Source: Altericroceibacterium xinjiangense
GTDB lineage: Bacteria > Pseudomonadota > Alphaproteobacteria > Sphingomonadales > Sphingomonadaceae
NCBI RefSeq assembly: GCF_003958635.1
Contig: NZ_RSEK01000004.1
Location: 1-64,000, forward strand
Length of the DNA stretch: 64,000 bases
Direction: 5' to 3'
Shown: positions 1-8,529 of the stretch, piece after piece
How positions within the stretch are numbered: position 1 is the first letter of the stretch
Layout of the letters: the number at the start of each line of letters is the position of its first letter
Made by a program: the position numbers and the translations under genes
The notes under the pieces: generated by a model
What the model saw: only the letters and a program-made list of their open reading frames with translations
What the model was told of the DNA's origin: nothing
Databases searched by the model: none

Positions 1-116
1 TCAAGCAACAGCGCCGTATTGCCACCCGCTATGACAAAACCACCCTGTCCTTTGAGAGCTTCCTCAACCTCGCCGCCACGCGCCTATGGCTGAAGTCTTT
101 TGTCAACACGGCCTAG
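1..116 (+). mobile_element. IS5-family transposase, C-terminal fragment
   Basis: An open frame enters from the left edge and ends at the TAG at 114-116. Its last residues (RRIATRYDKTTLSFESFL, then LNLAATRLWLKSFVNTA) match the usual C-terminus of small IS5-group DDE transposases. Only about 38 codons are inside the window, so the catalytic DDE residues and the left inverted repeat cannot be seen. The reverse-strand gene downstream reads in frame almost to this stop codon, so the right end of the element seems to lie at or within a few bases of it. I did not identify a terminal inverted repeat. The element, or what is left of it, disrupts that gene. Family call is from the C-terminal signature only. 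Confidence 0.8.
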
Positions 117-683
117 CAGATCCGAGCGTCTCTTATTCACGGTCGCGCAATGGCACTCGAAGCTAACTTCCCGACCCAAGCCAGTGGTTGTCATCGTCGT
201 GGCGGAAATCCGCTTAAGTTCGCCAACTTCCTCCAGAACCTTTTTTCGGATCTTATCGGGGTCGCCGTACTCGTGAATTGGATCATCACTTTGTTTCGGA
301 ATGCTGACGTGCAAGGCGAGCTCCGACAATGCGTTCCAAAGGCTGGTAATCCGCTTTGGGTTCAACCCGACCTGGGTGCCAATTTCGACATAATCGTAAT
401 CGCTTGGCGCCACCCCGTCCCGGAGTGATTCTGTGGCAACGGATAGCGTCACCGTTGCGCCGGCGTTTCGGTCGACATCGGTGATGAGCTGGCCAACGAT
501 CTTTGCAGGTTGCCAGCCCTTCAGATCCTCATGGGCGATGTAGCCATGACACTGCCTCAAGCGATCGTAACAGGCGCGCTCCAACGCAAGTCTCGCTTGG
601 AGGGCGGCCTAGGTCACGCTTCCCTCATCGCCTGCCTCAAGCAGATTTTCGATTCGCGCGATTGCGGGCTTCAGGTCGATCAT
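84..683 (-). pseudogene. Unknown conserved-looking gene, broken by an amber stop and cut by the IS element
   Basis: Reverse-strand reading starts at ATG 683 (MIDLKPAIARIENLLEAG) and runs to a TAG at 609-611, then continues in the same frame (AALQARLALERACYDRLRQC) to a stop at 84 that lies inside transposase sequence. The residue replaced by the stop was probably Tyr (one base from TAC/TAT). The remaining protein has an acidic and basic helical N-terminus, a mixed middle part (NPKRITSLWNALSELALH) and ends at a Cys-X-Cys (FECHC) followed by NKRRSDLL, after which the IS begins. The Cys pair suggests the lost end completed a small zinc ribbon; that is inference. An alternative view is that translation restarts at TTG 584 and gives 166 residues. 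I do not recognise the family. Confidence 0.6.
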
Positions 684-783
684 CGCGGCCCCATCCAGAA
701 ACGCCGATGGCCGATTCTTACCCCCTGCTTTCCATGCTTATTCCGTACGGGGTTCTCGGCATGGCGCTAACTGTTTGAAAAGC

Positions 784-860
<77 letters not shown>

Positions 861-952
861 GTGTGAACGGCGGTTAGCAACAGGGGAGCGGCCCGCCAAG
901 ACAAAAGCGCGCCTGCTGTGAAGGCTTTTGAACTTTCGGTAATCCCGGACGT

Positions 953-1357
953 CTAGTCGCCGGCGGGAAGCTGGTGCAGTTCCTTGCCGTCAGCCTTCCG
1001 GACCGTGACGTTGAAGCCGCCTTTGCGAGGATCGCGCAGCGGATAATACGTCAGGTCGATCCGGTCGCCTGCACGAAGCGAGTTCTTCGACCAGCCGGCG
1101 CGCGCCAAGTGATTTGGGCTCATCCCCTCAAACGCCCAGCGTTCCGTCTTGCCGTCCTTGCCGGCCGCGGTGACGTAGAGGAACGTGTGGGGATTGGTCC
1201 ATTCCCACTTGGTGACCGTGGCGTTGGACAGCGTCACTTCCTTGCCCCATTCGAACATCGCGGTCGAATGGTGGGCGATCGCCGGGATCGAAAAGGCCGC
1301 GACGCCGGCCGCTGTAACACTCCCGGCCACAGCCAGGCGAACGAACATCGTTGGCAT
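953..1357 (-). CDS. DUF6152 family secreted protein
   Basis: 134 residues. A signal peptide (MPTMFVRLAVAGSVTAAG..., cleavage near AIAHH) is followed by a mature part with the family hallmarks: the HHS at its N-terminus, a WTNPHTFLYV block and a basic-hydrophobic C-terminus. The start at 1357 is preceded by AGGAGAGAAG, a strong ribosome site; upstream in-frame starts lack one. Probably periplasmic. The family has no established function. It is divergent from the secreted protein gene at 1545, and the two families are often seen side by side in sphingomonads (my recollection of family context, not shown by this sequence). Confidence 0.8.
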   Translation of the reverse strand: MPTMFVRLAVAGSVTAAGVAAFSIPAIAHHSTAMFEWGKEVTLSNATVTKWEWTNPHTFLYVTAAGKDGKTERWAFEGMSPNHLARAGWSKNSLRAGDRIDLTYYPLRDPRKGGFNVTVRKADGKELHQLPAGD

Positions 1358-1544
1358 TCTTCTCTCCTGGACCCGGATCTTGCGTCCGGTGAATTCGCGT
1401 CGGTCCCTGCCGTCCCCGGTTCTCTGCCCGGAAGCGATCCGCTTTCCTTTCACCGTATTTTCCGGACACAATCAACCCGTTGCTTGACTTCGCAACGAAA
1501 AAGACAGCAACCTTGCGAAAAGCAGAGGATTGCGGAGGGACAGG

Positions 1545-2366
1545 ATGCCAGTCATTTTCAATCGCGCGGCCGTTGCCGCGGGGCTCGCGCTTGCCGTGTC
1601 GGCGGGACCGGCGGTAGCGCAAGATGCCTCGGCGAGCGCTCCCATCCCCCGCGCGAGCGGTTATGCCGGCATCGCCGCCCTGCCCGACTGGAGCGGAGTG
1701 TGGAACCCTGAATGGTCGCTGCTGTTCGGCGCCAACGGCCGCCGCCCGCTGGAGCCGAAGCTGACCCCGGCGGCGCAAGCGAAGCTGGACACGTTCAACG
1801 CGGAAAAAGAGCAGGGCCTCCACCTCCAGGGCCAGGACGCCAACTGCGTTCCGCCCGGGATGCCGCGCATCATGCGCATGCCGTACCCGATCGAGTTCAT
1901 CTTCTCGCCCGGCCGGGTGACGCTGTTCAACGAAACGTACAGCCAGGTGCGGCGTATCCATACCGACGGACGGCCGCTGCCCGAAGATCCCGATCCCTTC
2001 TTCAACGGCAGCTCGATCGGCCACTGGGAAGGCGACACGCTGGTGGTCGATACCATCGGCTTCCATCCCTCGACCACGATTGCGGAAGGTGTCGGCCACG
2101 GTCCGAACATGAGGATTCGCGAACGGATCCGGGCTAAGGCGCCGGACGTGATCATGATCGAGACGACGATCACCGACCCCGATACGCTGGCGGAACCTTT
2201 CGTGCAGACGATGGCCTACGAGCGGCAGCCCGGCTGGGAAATTCGCGAATACGTCTGCAATGAAAACAACCGCGACGCCGCCGATGAGCAGGGCCGCCCT
2301 TCGATGGACCTGGGCCTCGACGGCGGACCGGACGATCCTTTCGGCCCATTGCCGGCGGATCAGTAG
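1545..2366 (+). CDS. Secreted protein of unknown function (SIGHWEGDTLVV family)
   Basis: 273 residues. N-terminal signal peptide (MPVIFNRAAVAAGLALAVSA, cleavage after AVAQ), then LPDWSGVW and, near residue 165, SIGHWEGDTLVVDTIGF, the most conserved block of this uncharacterised family. The rest contains MRMPYPIEFIFSPGRV and a Pro/Asp-rich tail. Start chosen at 1545 because GGAGGGACAGG precedes it; the in-frame start 15 bases upstream overlaps that site. It is followed after 85 bases by a MarR gene and a ThDP enzyme on the same strand, so the three may be one transcript. No catalytic residues can be assigned. Confidence 0.75.
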   Translation: MPVIFNRAAVAAGLALAVSAGPAVAQDASASAPIPRASGYAGIAALPDWSGVWNPEWSLLFGANGRRPLEPKLTPAAQAKLDTFNAEKEQGLHLQGQDANCVPPGMPRIMRMPYPIEFIFSPGRVTLFNETYSQVRRIHTDGRPLPEDPDPFFNGSSIGHWEGDTLVVDTIGFHPSTTIAEGVGHGPNMRIRERIRAKAPDVIMIETTITDPDTLAEPFVQTMAYERQPGWEIREYVCNENNRDAADEQGRPSMDLGLDGGPDDPFGPLPADQ

Positions 2367-2451
2367 GTCGCAAATCAGGGCTGACGTGACGGCAACAACG
2401 AGCGGTCTTTCCCGATTGCAAGGGACGAACCTTTCATACAGGCCGTGCGGC

Positions 2452-2982
2452 ATGGACACGAGGACAAGCGCAATTCTCCCAGGGCACACTTTGGAAGCGG
2501 GCAGCACTTTCCCGATTTACCGGGATGGGGGAACGACGCCCGAAATCCAGTTCACCGTCTCACTGGTACTCGTCGCGCGGCGCTGGCGCGCGCTGCTCGA
2601 TGAGCGGTTGCGCCACATCGCCCAGAGCTCCGCGCGAATGGAAGCAATGGCGGCGATCATCAATGCTCCCCTCAGCGCGCAAGTGGACATCGCCCGGCGC
2701 CTGCGGATCGAAGGCCCGACGCTTACCCGCATGCTCGCCACGCTGGAGGCGGACGGACTGGTCGAACGACTGGCCGATCCCGGTGACCGGCGCGCCAAGC
2801 AGCTGCGCATCACCCCGTCCGGAGAGCAGGCGCTGGAGGAGATCTTCGGGATCGTCGAGGAACTAAGAGCCCGGCTGCTCGAAGGGGTGCCGCCGGAAAT
2901 GATCGAAGTGCTCAATTCCTCCCTGTCCGGGCTGCTGGAGCGGCTGGACGCAGGATTGCCCGACGAAGCGGAGCAAGGCTGA
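2452..2982 (+). CDS. MarR-family transcriptional regulator
   Basis: 176 residues. The winged-helix core spans roughly residues 60-125: IARRLRIEGPTLTRMLATLE (recognition helix region) followed by the wing DGLVERLADPGDRRAKQLRI, which carries the family's D-x-R-D/R pattern. A C-terminal helix pair would form the dimer interface. Start taken at ATG 2452 because the long upstream extension overlaps the previous gene and reads as unlikely protein. Its stop overlaps the start of the ThDP enzyme by one base (TGATG), so it is co-transcribed with, and probably regulates, that enzyme and perhaps the secreted protein upstream. Ligand unknown; aromatic compounds are typical for the family. Confidence 0.85.
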   Translation: MDTRTSAILPGHTLEAGSTFPIYRDGGTTPEIQFTVSLVLVARRWRALLDERLRHIAQSSARMEAMAAIINAPLSAQVDIARRLRIEGPTLTRMLATLEADGLVERLADPGDRRAKQLRITPSGEQALEEIFGIVEELRARLLEGVPPEMIEVLNSSLSGLLERLDAGLPDEAEQG

Positions 2983-4655
2983 TGCGCGGCGGCGACGGCG
3001 ATTCGGGCCAGCCGGTCAATTCGCGCGGCACGGTGGCCGATGCGATTGCCGCCGTGCTGAAGCGCGAAGGGGTGGAGATCGTCTTTGGCTATCCACGCAA
3101 TCAGATCCTCGAAGCTGCGGCCCGGATCGACATCCGTACGGTGATTGTCCGGCAGGAGCGGACTGGGCTCCACATGGCTGACGCGATCAGTCGGATGACC
3201 AAAGGTGCGAAAATGGGCGTCTTCGTGATGCAGCAAGGGCCGGGGGCGGAAAACGCGTTCGGCGCGGTGGCCCAGGCGTTCTCCGAAAGTGTGCCGGTGC
3301 TGGTGATGCCGCAAGGCTATGCCCTGTCGCAGATGCACGTGCCGTTCAACTTCAACTCCACTCGTTCTATGGCGAGCGTTGCCAAGCATGCCGAGCCGCT
3401 GACCAGCGCGGAGCAGGTGGTGCCGGTAATGCGCCGCGCGTTTTCGATGCTGCGCAACGGCCGCCCGCAGCCGGTGGTGATCGAACTGCCTTATGATATC
3501 CTGCAGCAGCCTTTTTCAGGCACGCTCGATTACGCCCCGGCCAAGGTGGCGAAGTCGCAGCCGTCGCACGAGGGGATCGAAGCGGCGGCCGAGCGGCTGA
3601 TCGCGGCGGAAAATCCCGCGATCTACGCGGGGCAGGGCGTTCATTGGGCTGAAGCGTACCAAGAATTGCGCGAACTGGCCGAACATCTCGCGGTTCCGGT
3701 GATGACCAGCCTACCAGGCAAGAGCGCGTTCCCTGAAACGCACCCGCTTTCCCTGGGATCGGGCGGCAACGGGATCAACGGCGCGGTGCGCAAGTGGCTC
3801 GACGAGTGCGACCTCCTGTTCGGAATCGGCTGCAGCTTCACCGCCACTTCCTTCGGGCTGACAATCCCGCCGGGAAAGCCGGTCATCCATGCAACACTCG
3901 ATCCGATCGATATCGACAAATCGATCCCGTGCGAGGTTGCGCTGGTGGGGGACGCGAAGCTGACCTTGCAGGCGCTGATCGGCGCGGTGAAGTGCAGGGT
4001 GCCGGTTCCGCGCGACTGTTCTCCGGTGGCGGAGCGGATCAGCCGGGTACAGGCCGAATGGCTCACGGCGTGGTTGCCCAAATGCACACAGGCGACGAGT
4101 CCGCTTTCGCCGTACCGCGTGCTGTGGGACCTGCAGCGCACCGTCGACGTCGCAAACACGATCATCACCCACGATGCCGGATCTCCCCGCGATCAGCTGG
4201 TGCCGTTCTGGAAGACCGTGACCCCGCACAGCTATATCGGCTGGGGCAAGTCGACCCAGCTCGGCTATGGACTAGGCCTGATCATGGGTGCCAAGCTGGC
4301 GTTTCCCGACAAGCTGTGCATCAACGTCTGGGGCGATGCGGCGATCGGGTTCACCGGCACGGACTTGGAGACTGCGGCGCGCGAACGCATTCCGATCCTG
4401 TCGATCCTGCTGAACAATTCAGCCATGGCGATGGAAATTCCAATCATGCCGGACGCTTCGGAAAAGTACCGCGCGACCGACATATCGGGCGACTACACCG
4501 GATTTGCCCGGTCGCTTGGCTGCCATGCCGAACGAGTCGAGGCAGCAGACGACATCGTCCCCGCAATCCGCCGCGCAATTGCGGCGACCGAGCAGGGCCG
4601 GCCGGCGCTGATCGAATTCATCACCGAACGCGAAACGGCGATTTCGCGCGGGTAA
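2982..4655 (+). CDS. Thiamine diphosphate-dependent enzyme (acetolactate synthase/decarboxylase superfamily)
   Basis: 557 residues with the three-domain layout of the superfamily. The PYR domain (about 15-180) carries the activating Glu in VIVRQERTGLHMADA. The middle domain (about 200-330) binds a nucleotide or is vestigial. The PP domain (about 380-557) has the ThDP/Mg motif starting GDAAIGFTGTDLETAARE and ending at LLNN. The third residue of the usual GDG triplet is Ala here, which is tolerated in many members. It is not the housekeeping IlvB, whose usual context (small subunit) is missing. Coupling to a MarR regulator suggests an inducible catabolic 2-oxoacid decarboxylase or carboligase; the substrate cannot be read from sequence. 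Confidence 0.8.
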   Translation: MRGGDGDSGQPVNSRGTVADAIAAVLKREGVEIVFGYPRNQILEAAARIDIRTVIVRQERTGLHMADAISRMTKGAKMGVFVMQQGPGAENAFGAVAQAFSESVPVLVMPQGYALSQMHVPFNFNSTRSMASVAKHAEPLTSAEQVVPVMRRAFSMLRNGRPQPVVIELPYDILQQPFSGTLDYAPAKVAKSQPSHEGIEAAAERLIAAENPAIYAGQGVHWAEAYQELRELAEHLAVPVMTSLPGKSAFPETHPLSLGSGGNGINGAVRKWLDECDLLFGIGCSFTATSFGLTIPPGKPVIHATLDPIDIDKSIPCEVALVGDAKLTLQALIGAVKCRVPVPRDCSPVAERISRVQAEWLTAWLPKCTQATSPLSPYRVLWDLQRTVDVANTIITHDAGSPRDQLVPFWKTVTPHSYIGWGKSTQLGYGLGLIMGAKLAFPDKLCINVWGDAAIGFTGTDLETAARERIPILSILLNNSAMAMEIPIMPDASEKYRATDISGDYTGFARSLGCHAERVEAADDIVPAIRRAIAATEQGRPALIEFITERETAISRG

Positions 4656-4845
4656 GCCCTGCGCGATTTTAGGTTTTCAAAGAATCCTGCAGCCGGCGGT
4701 TGCTGATTTGCTGGTTTTTGAACGCGTGGATTTCACACCTGTCTCCACCTCTGCTCCATCGAAAGTACCTCCCTCCCGCCGGCTGAAAATTTCGCGGGAG
4801 ACCTGGCCGGCGAGAGTCCGCTTCTCTGTCTCTGGTTGCTTCCGC

Positions 4846-5118
4846 GATCCAGAACGTCCCCGGCTGATCCCGGGCTAGACCGATCCGATCGTCGTCGGCC
4901 GCCACGCCTTTGGCGACCAGTACCGCGCGACCGACTTCAAGGTGCCCGGCCGCGGCAAGCTGCGCTGCATCCAGACCGTCGAAAGCGGCAAGATGACCAA
5001 GGACCTCGCCTTGCTGATCGGTCCGGACCAGAGCTGGATGACCACCGAGCAGTTCTTCGAGGCGATCGTCGAGAACCTCAAAAAGGAAATGGCGAACTGG
5101 ACCCTGATCGCAGCGTAA
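4846..5118 (+). pseudogene. icd: Decayed NADP-dependent isocitrate dehydrogenase gene
   Basis: The frame 4879-5118 reads [19 protein letters not shown] then KVPGRGK, a signature of monomer-fold NADP-isocitrate dehydrogenase, and jumps directly to [20 protein letters not shown] and [13 protein letters not shown], which is the C-terminus of the same enzyme. Some 230 codons between them are missing. Upstream, CAGAACGTCCCC-GGCTGATCCCGGGC encodes the preceding QNVPRLIPGW block after restoring one C in a C-run, and its Trp codon TGG is now TAG (4876-4878). So there is a frameshift, a nonsense codon, a lost N-terminus and a large internal deletion. A functional icd must lie elsewhere in the genome. 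Confidence 0.85.
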
Positions 5119-5337
5119 TCAGCTCTCCGGGTCGGTTGGCCTTATCGTCGCCGCCCGATTGCACTGGCCCCGCTCTGAGAAGGGCAGGGCGTTTTTCAAT
5201 CCCGAGTTTCAGGGCTGGGGGAATCTCTCAGGAATACGTGCTGCGCTGTTGAGACACCGGATGAGGCAACTCGGCACGACGGGACGTTCTGCGGGCCAGA
5301 GGAGCAGGGCGGGTACGAGCAACATCGATGGTTGCGG

Positions 5338-5357
5338 ATATAAAGATATCCTTATAT
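5338..5357. promoter_or_regulatory. SahR-like palindromic operator
   Basis: ATATAAAGATATCCTTATAT is a 20-base near-perfect palindrome (one mismatch pair), extended on both sides by AT-rich sequence, and ends 10 bases before the ATG of the ArsR-methyltransferase gene. From memory, it resembles the ATATAAAGATATCTTTATAT type sites described for SahR, the S-adenosylhomocysteine-responsive ArsR regulator of methionine genes in proteobacteria. Its position over the expected promoter or leader fits autoregulation by the adjacent ArsR protein. The AT-rich block stands out sharply from the GC-rich surroundings. Confidence 0.7.
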
Positions 5358-5367
5358 ATGATCACGC

Positions 5368-6369
5368 ATGCGCACCGAGCAAGTCATTGCTGCCCTTGCG
5401 GATCCGACCAGACTGCGGATCATGCGCCTTCTGGCGCATATGGAACTGGCAGTCGGCGAGCTTGCGCAGGTTCTTGGCCAGAGCCAGCCTCGCGTATCGC
5501 GTCACATCGCCATCCTGTGTGACAGCCGCCTCGCCGAGCGGCGGCGTGAAGGAAGCTGGATATTTCTCCGCCAGTGCGTGTCGAAGCATTCTGGCAGGCC
5601 CCTTTCCGCAGCCATCGCAGGCCTGCTTGATGCAGCGGAAAAGGAAGACGAGGCATTTGCTGCGCGCTGCGCCGAGGATCGCCGTCACCTTGCTGCGATC
5701 CGCGAGGCCCGCGAGAAGAACGCCGCGGAATACTTTGCCCGGCACGCCGGGGAGTGGGATCAGATCCGGGCGCTCCTGGGTCCCGGAAGTACGGTTGAGG
5801 CAGCGCTTGTTGGGAGCCTCGGTCGCGACGACAGGCTGGGACGTCTTCTTGATGTCGGCACAGGCACAGGCCGTATAGCCGCCTTGCTCGCCGACAGATG
5901 CTTTCACCTCGTCGGGTTCGACAAGAGCACGGAGATGCTTCGGCTGGCCAGGGCGAAGCTGCAGGATCTCCCGGTCGAGAAGTGGGAGCTCGTCCAAGGC
6001 AACTTCAATGCGCTGCCTTTTGAGGAAGACAGCTTCGACACGATTACCCTGCACCAGGTGCTTCACTACGCGCAGGATCCTCTGCGAGTGCTGAGGGAAG
6101 TGGCGCGGGTCTGCCGATCGGCTGGCCGCGTCCTGATCGTGGATCTGGCGGCCCACGAGCGCGAGGAGCTGCGTAAGCGGCACGCGCACGTCCGGCTCGG
6201 GTTTTCGGATGAGCAGATGCTCGAGCTCCTCAGCGAAAGCGGCTTTGCACCAGACCCGCCGATTACGCTTCCGGGCGAAGCCCTGACTACCAAGCTGTGG
6301 ACCGCTTCGCGGGCCGCGGCAACCAAAGTACCATCGAAGCACCAGCAGGCAAAAGGAACGACGACATGA
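5368..6369 (+). CDS. ArsR-family regulator fused to a SAM-dependent methyltransferase domain (SahR-like)
   Basis: 333 residues. Residues 1-95 are an ArsR winged helix (ALADPTRLRIMRLLAHMELA; GQSQPRVSRHIAILCDS as recognition helix), without the Cys metal-binding pair of the metal sensors. Residues about 130-310 are a class I methyltransferase: motif I LLDVGTGTGRIAALLADR, the acidic end of strand 2 (LVGFDKS), GNFNALPFEEDSFDTITLHQ and post-motif VLIVDLAAHEREEL. This fusion is known from methionine/SAM loci of alphaproteobacteria, where it is thought to sense SAM or SAH. The start is fixed by the operator just upstream. The 3' end overlaps the next gene by four bases (ATGA), so the two are translationally coupled. 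Confidence 0.88.
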   Translation: MRTEQVIAALADPTRLRIMRLLAHMELAVGELAQVLGQSQPRVSRHIAILCDSRLAERRREGSWIFLRQCVSKHSGRPLSAAIAGLLDAAEKEDEAFAARCAEDRRHLAAIREAREKNAAEYFARHAGEWDQIRALLGPGSTVEAALVGSLGRDDRLGRLLDVGTGTGRIAALLADRCFHLVGFDKSTEMLRLARAKLQDLPVEKWELVQGNFNALPFEEDSFDTITLHQVLHYAQDPLRVLREVARVCRSAGRVLIVDLAAHEREELRKRHAHVRLGFSDEQMLELLSESGFAPDPPITLPGEALTTKLWTASRAAATKVPSKHQQAKGTTT

Positions 6370-7550
6370 ACCAGACTGTCGCCCAGATTCGCACCGGCGA
6401 GGCGGAATCGCGCATTCCCGAAGCAGCTTCTCTCGGGAGGGTGCAGAACCTGCTCCCCTCGCGCGCCGACCATGTCGGATCGTTCCTGCGCCCGAAGGCG
6501 GTGCTCTATGCTCGCCAGGAACTGGCGGAAGGGCGGATCGGGCCTGACGAGCTGCGCGCGGTCGAGGATGCGGCGATCGCCGAGGTGGCGAAATGGCAGG
6601 AGGACCTGGGCCTGAAAGTAATCACCGACGGGGAGTTCCGGCGGTATTTCTTCCACACCGATTTCTTGCTCCAGCTTTCGGGCGTGGAGGAGCACGGCGG
6701 GATTGCCAAGGCGTTCAAGAACGATGCCGGCAAGGACGTCCATTTCGCGCCGCCCAAGATGGTCGTGACCGACAAGGTCGCCCACACGAAGCCGATCCAG
6801 GTGCGCGACTTCGCGTACTTGAAGTCGGTTACCACCGAAATACCCAAGGTTTCGATCCCCTCGCCGACGATGCTCCACTTCCGCGCCGGCCGGCAAGGCA
6901 TCCCCGTTGATGTCTATCCCGAGATGGACGCGTTCTACGCCGATGTCGCGGCCGCCTACCGCAAGGAAGTGGCGGCGCTGGCTGAGGCGGGCTGCCGCTA
7001 TCTCCAGATGGACGACACGAACCTCGCGTATCTGTGCGATGAGGAGCAGCGCGCCGATGCCCGCGCGCGCGGGCTCGACCCGGACGATACCCCGCGCCAG
7101 TACGCGCAGCTGATCAACGACAGCTTCCGCGATTGTCCGCAGGACATGATCCGGGCGATACACTTGTGCCGGGGCAACTTCCGCTCGAGCTGGGCGGCCG
7201 AGGGCGGTTACGAGCCGGTGGCCGAGATCATGTTCAATGAGCTCGAAATCGACGCCTTCTTCCTCGAGTACGACGATCCGCGCTCGGGCGATTTCGCCCC
7301 TCTGCGCTTCCTGCCGAAGGGCAAAACCGTTGTGCTCGGGCTGGTCACCACCAAGCTCGGTGAGCTGGAAACGAAGGACGCCATCAAGCGCCGGATCGAG
7401 GAAGCGACGAAATTCGCCGACCTCGACCAGCTCGCGCTCTCGCCGCAATGCGGCTTCGCGTCCACGGTCCACGGCAACGACATCACGGTCGAACAGCAGG
7501 CGGACAAGATCCGCCTCGTCGTCGAGGTGGCGAAGGAGGTTTGGGGCTGA
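6366..7550 (+). CDS. MetE-type zinc-dependent methionine synthase/methyltransferase (C-terminal-domain form)
   Basis: 394 residues, about half of full MetE, so it holds only the catalytic barrel. N-terminal SRADHVGSFLRP is typical of the short MetE-like/YxjG group. The expected zinc ligands are present: His266 and Cys268 (IHLCRGNFRSSW), a Glu in the LEIDAFFLEYD segment and Cys362 (LSPQCGFAST). It would transfer a methyl group to homocysteine; the donor (folate, methylcobalamin or another methyl compound) is not evident, and the lack of the MetE N-terminal half argues against polyglutamyl-folate use. Start at 6366 overlaps the regulator's stop. Expression is probably controlled by the operator at 5338. 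Confidence 0.82.
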   Translation: MNQTVAQIRTGEAESRIPEAASLGRVQNLLPSRADHVGSFLRPKAVLYARQELAEGRIGPDELRAVEDAAIAEVAKWQEDLGLKVITDGEFRRYFFHTDFLLQLSGVEEHGGIAKAFKNDAGKDVHFAPPKMVVTDKVAHTKPIQVRDFAYLKSVTTEIPKVSIPSPTMLHFRAGRQGIPVDVYPEMDAFYADVAAAYRKEVAALAEAGCRYLQMDDTNLAYLCDEEQRADARARGLDPDDTPRQYAQLINDSFRDCPQDMIRAIHLCRGNFRSSWAAEGGYEPVAEIMFNELEIDAFFLEYDDPRSGDFAPLRFLPKGKTVVLGLVTTKLGELETKDAIKRRIEEATKFADLDQLALSPQCGFASTVHGNDITVEQQADKIRLVVEVAKEVWG

Positions 7551-7553
7551 TCG

Positions 7554-7584
7554 GATGAGCGGGCGCAGGTCGCGCCCGCTCATC
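7554..7584 (+). terminator. Strong hairpin after the MetE-like gene
   Basis: GATGAGCGGGCGC and GCGCCCGCTCATC form a perfect 13-bp stem around a 5-base loop, starting 4 bases after the stop codon. There is no T-run, so it may be a terminator aided by Rho or an RNA-stabilising hairpin. Confidence 0.65.
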
Positions 7585-8082
7585 CCCGAGGCCGATTTGC
7601 ACAGCGAGGGGCAGGACGTCAGAGGAGCACAGCTGCAAGCATCCCGCCCGAGATGGAAACCGCCGGTTCGCGTTTCTCTTGTGCGCACGGCGGAGCACCC
7701 TAACCCGTAAGAGCGTAGTAGATGGTTGAGATCAGCGTCGATACTTCTTCAGCAGATGCTGTATTGCTGCTTACGTGCTCGAGGATGACGTCAGTGGCAT
7801 TGTCGGAGTAACTGCCCCTGTTACTCAGGTCCCGGTGTCAGTCTCGCTTCCGTCTCCAGCCAGGTTCCAGGATCAGAGGCGCTCGGGCGCGGCCACCAAT
7901 CAGCCGAAAGGGAGGAGCGCTGACCGCCTTCGATTGCAAAGTGCAATTGCTGCGACAGCATCCCCGGAAGCGTTGCTTCCCCAAGCAGCTCATGCAGACC
8001 TGCAGAGGGTGGTCTTCGGCTCTCTTAAATGACAGGATTGGTCGGCGGGCTGGCTGCACCCGTTCAGAAAAAGGGTACGCTC
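7585..8082. other. Intergenic region without recognised gene
   Basis: About 500 bases. Short open frames on both strands give no recognisable protein and lack good ribosome sites. A GAGGAGCAC near 7623 is not followed by a sustained frame. It may hold decayed sequence, since remnants lie on both sides of this area, but I could not match it to a family. Confidence 0.4.
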
Positions 8083-8493
8083 GTGAGAGAAGCTTGGTTC
8101 AGCAGATGGACTCCGCTGATGCGCAGCGTGCTGCGCATCATGGCGGGACTCCTCTTCCTTGCGCACGGAACGCAAAAGTTTCTGTCGTTTCCGCAGGGTG
8201 AGCGAGCCGGTGAAGCGTGGGCGCTTTCCTCGCCGGGACACTATGCGGGGATCGTTGAACTCGTGGCGGGCTTGCTGATTGTGCTTGGCCTCTTCACGCG
8301 GCCAGCGGCATTCGTCGCGTCCGGGACCATGGCGGCTGCTTACTTCATCGCGCATGCCCCCCAGGGTTTCTTCCCGGTCAACAATGGCGGAGATGCGGCG
8401 GTTCTCTACTGTTTCGTGTTTCTTTATCTCGTCTTTGCGGGTCCTGGCCCGCTGAGCCTCGACGCTGCATGGAGGGGCCGGAAGGACGTCTGA
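8083..8493 (+). CDS. DoxX family membrane protein
   Basis: 136 residues from GTG 8083 (MREAWFSRWTPLMRSVLRIM). Four hydrophobic segments follow: RSVLRIMAGLLFLAHGTQKF with the family's HGxQK motif, IVELVAGLLIVLGLFTRPAA, TMAAAYFIAHAPQGFFPV and AAVLYCFVFLYLVFAGPGPL. DoxX proteins are small inner-membrane proteins linked to oxidative stress or quinone-related processes in some species; no catalytic role is firmly established. An ATG at 8029 is in frame and would add 18 residues of unlikely composition; the GTG matches the usual family start and has AAGGG upstream. It stands alone, followed on the opposite strand by a glutathione peroxidase remnant. Confidence 0.82.
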   Translation: MREAWFSRWTPLMRSVLRIMAGLLFLAHGTQKFLSFPQGERAGEAWALSSPGHYAGIVELVAGLLIVLGLFTRPAAFVASGTMAAAYFIAHAPQGFFPVNNGGDAAVLYCFVFLYLVFAGPGPLSLDAAWRGRKDV

Positions 8494-8529
8494 GACGCGA
8501 ACCGGATCCGCCTCGGGCCTAATCTCACA

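Noticed and set aside
1128-2507. 459-codon reverse-strand frame across the DUF6152 and secreted-protein genes
   Set aside because: Shadow of the real frames; Arg/His/Val-rich, no domain, and it covers two well-supported genes.
5240-5335. Possible SAM/SAH or cobalamin riboswitch upstream of the methionine unit
   Set aside because: Some GAGGCAACTCGGC-like words occur, but the ordered conserved elements of these riboswitch classes cannot be found; a palindromic protein-binding site explains control better.
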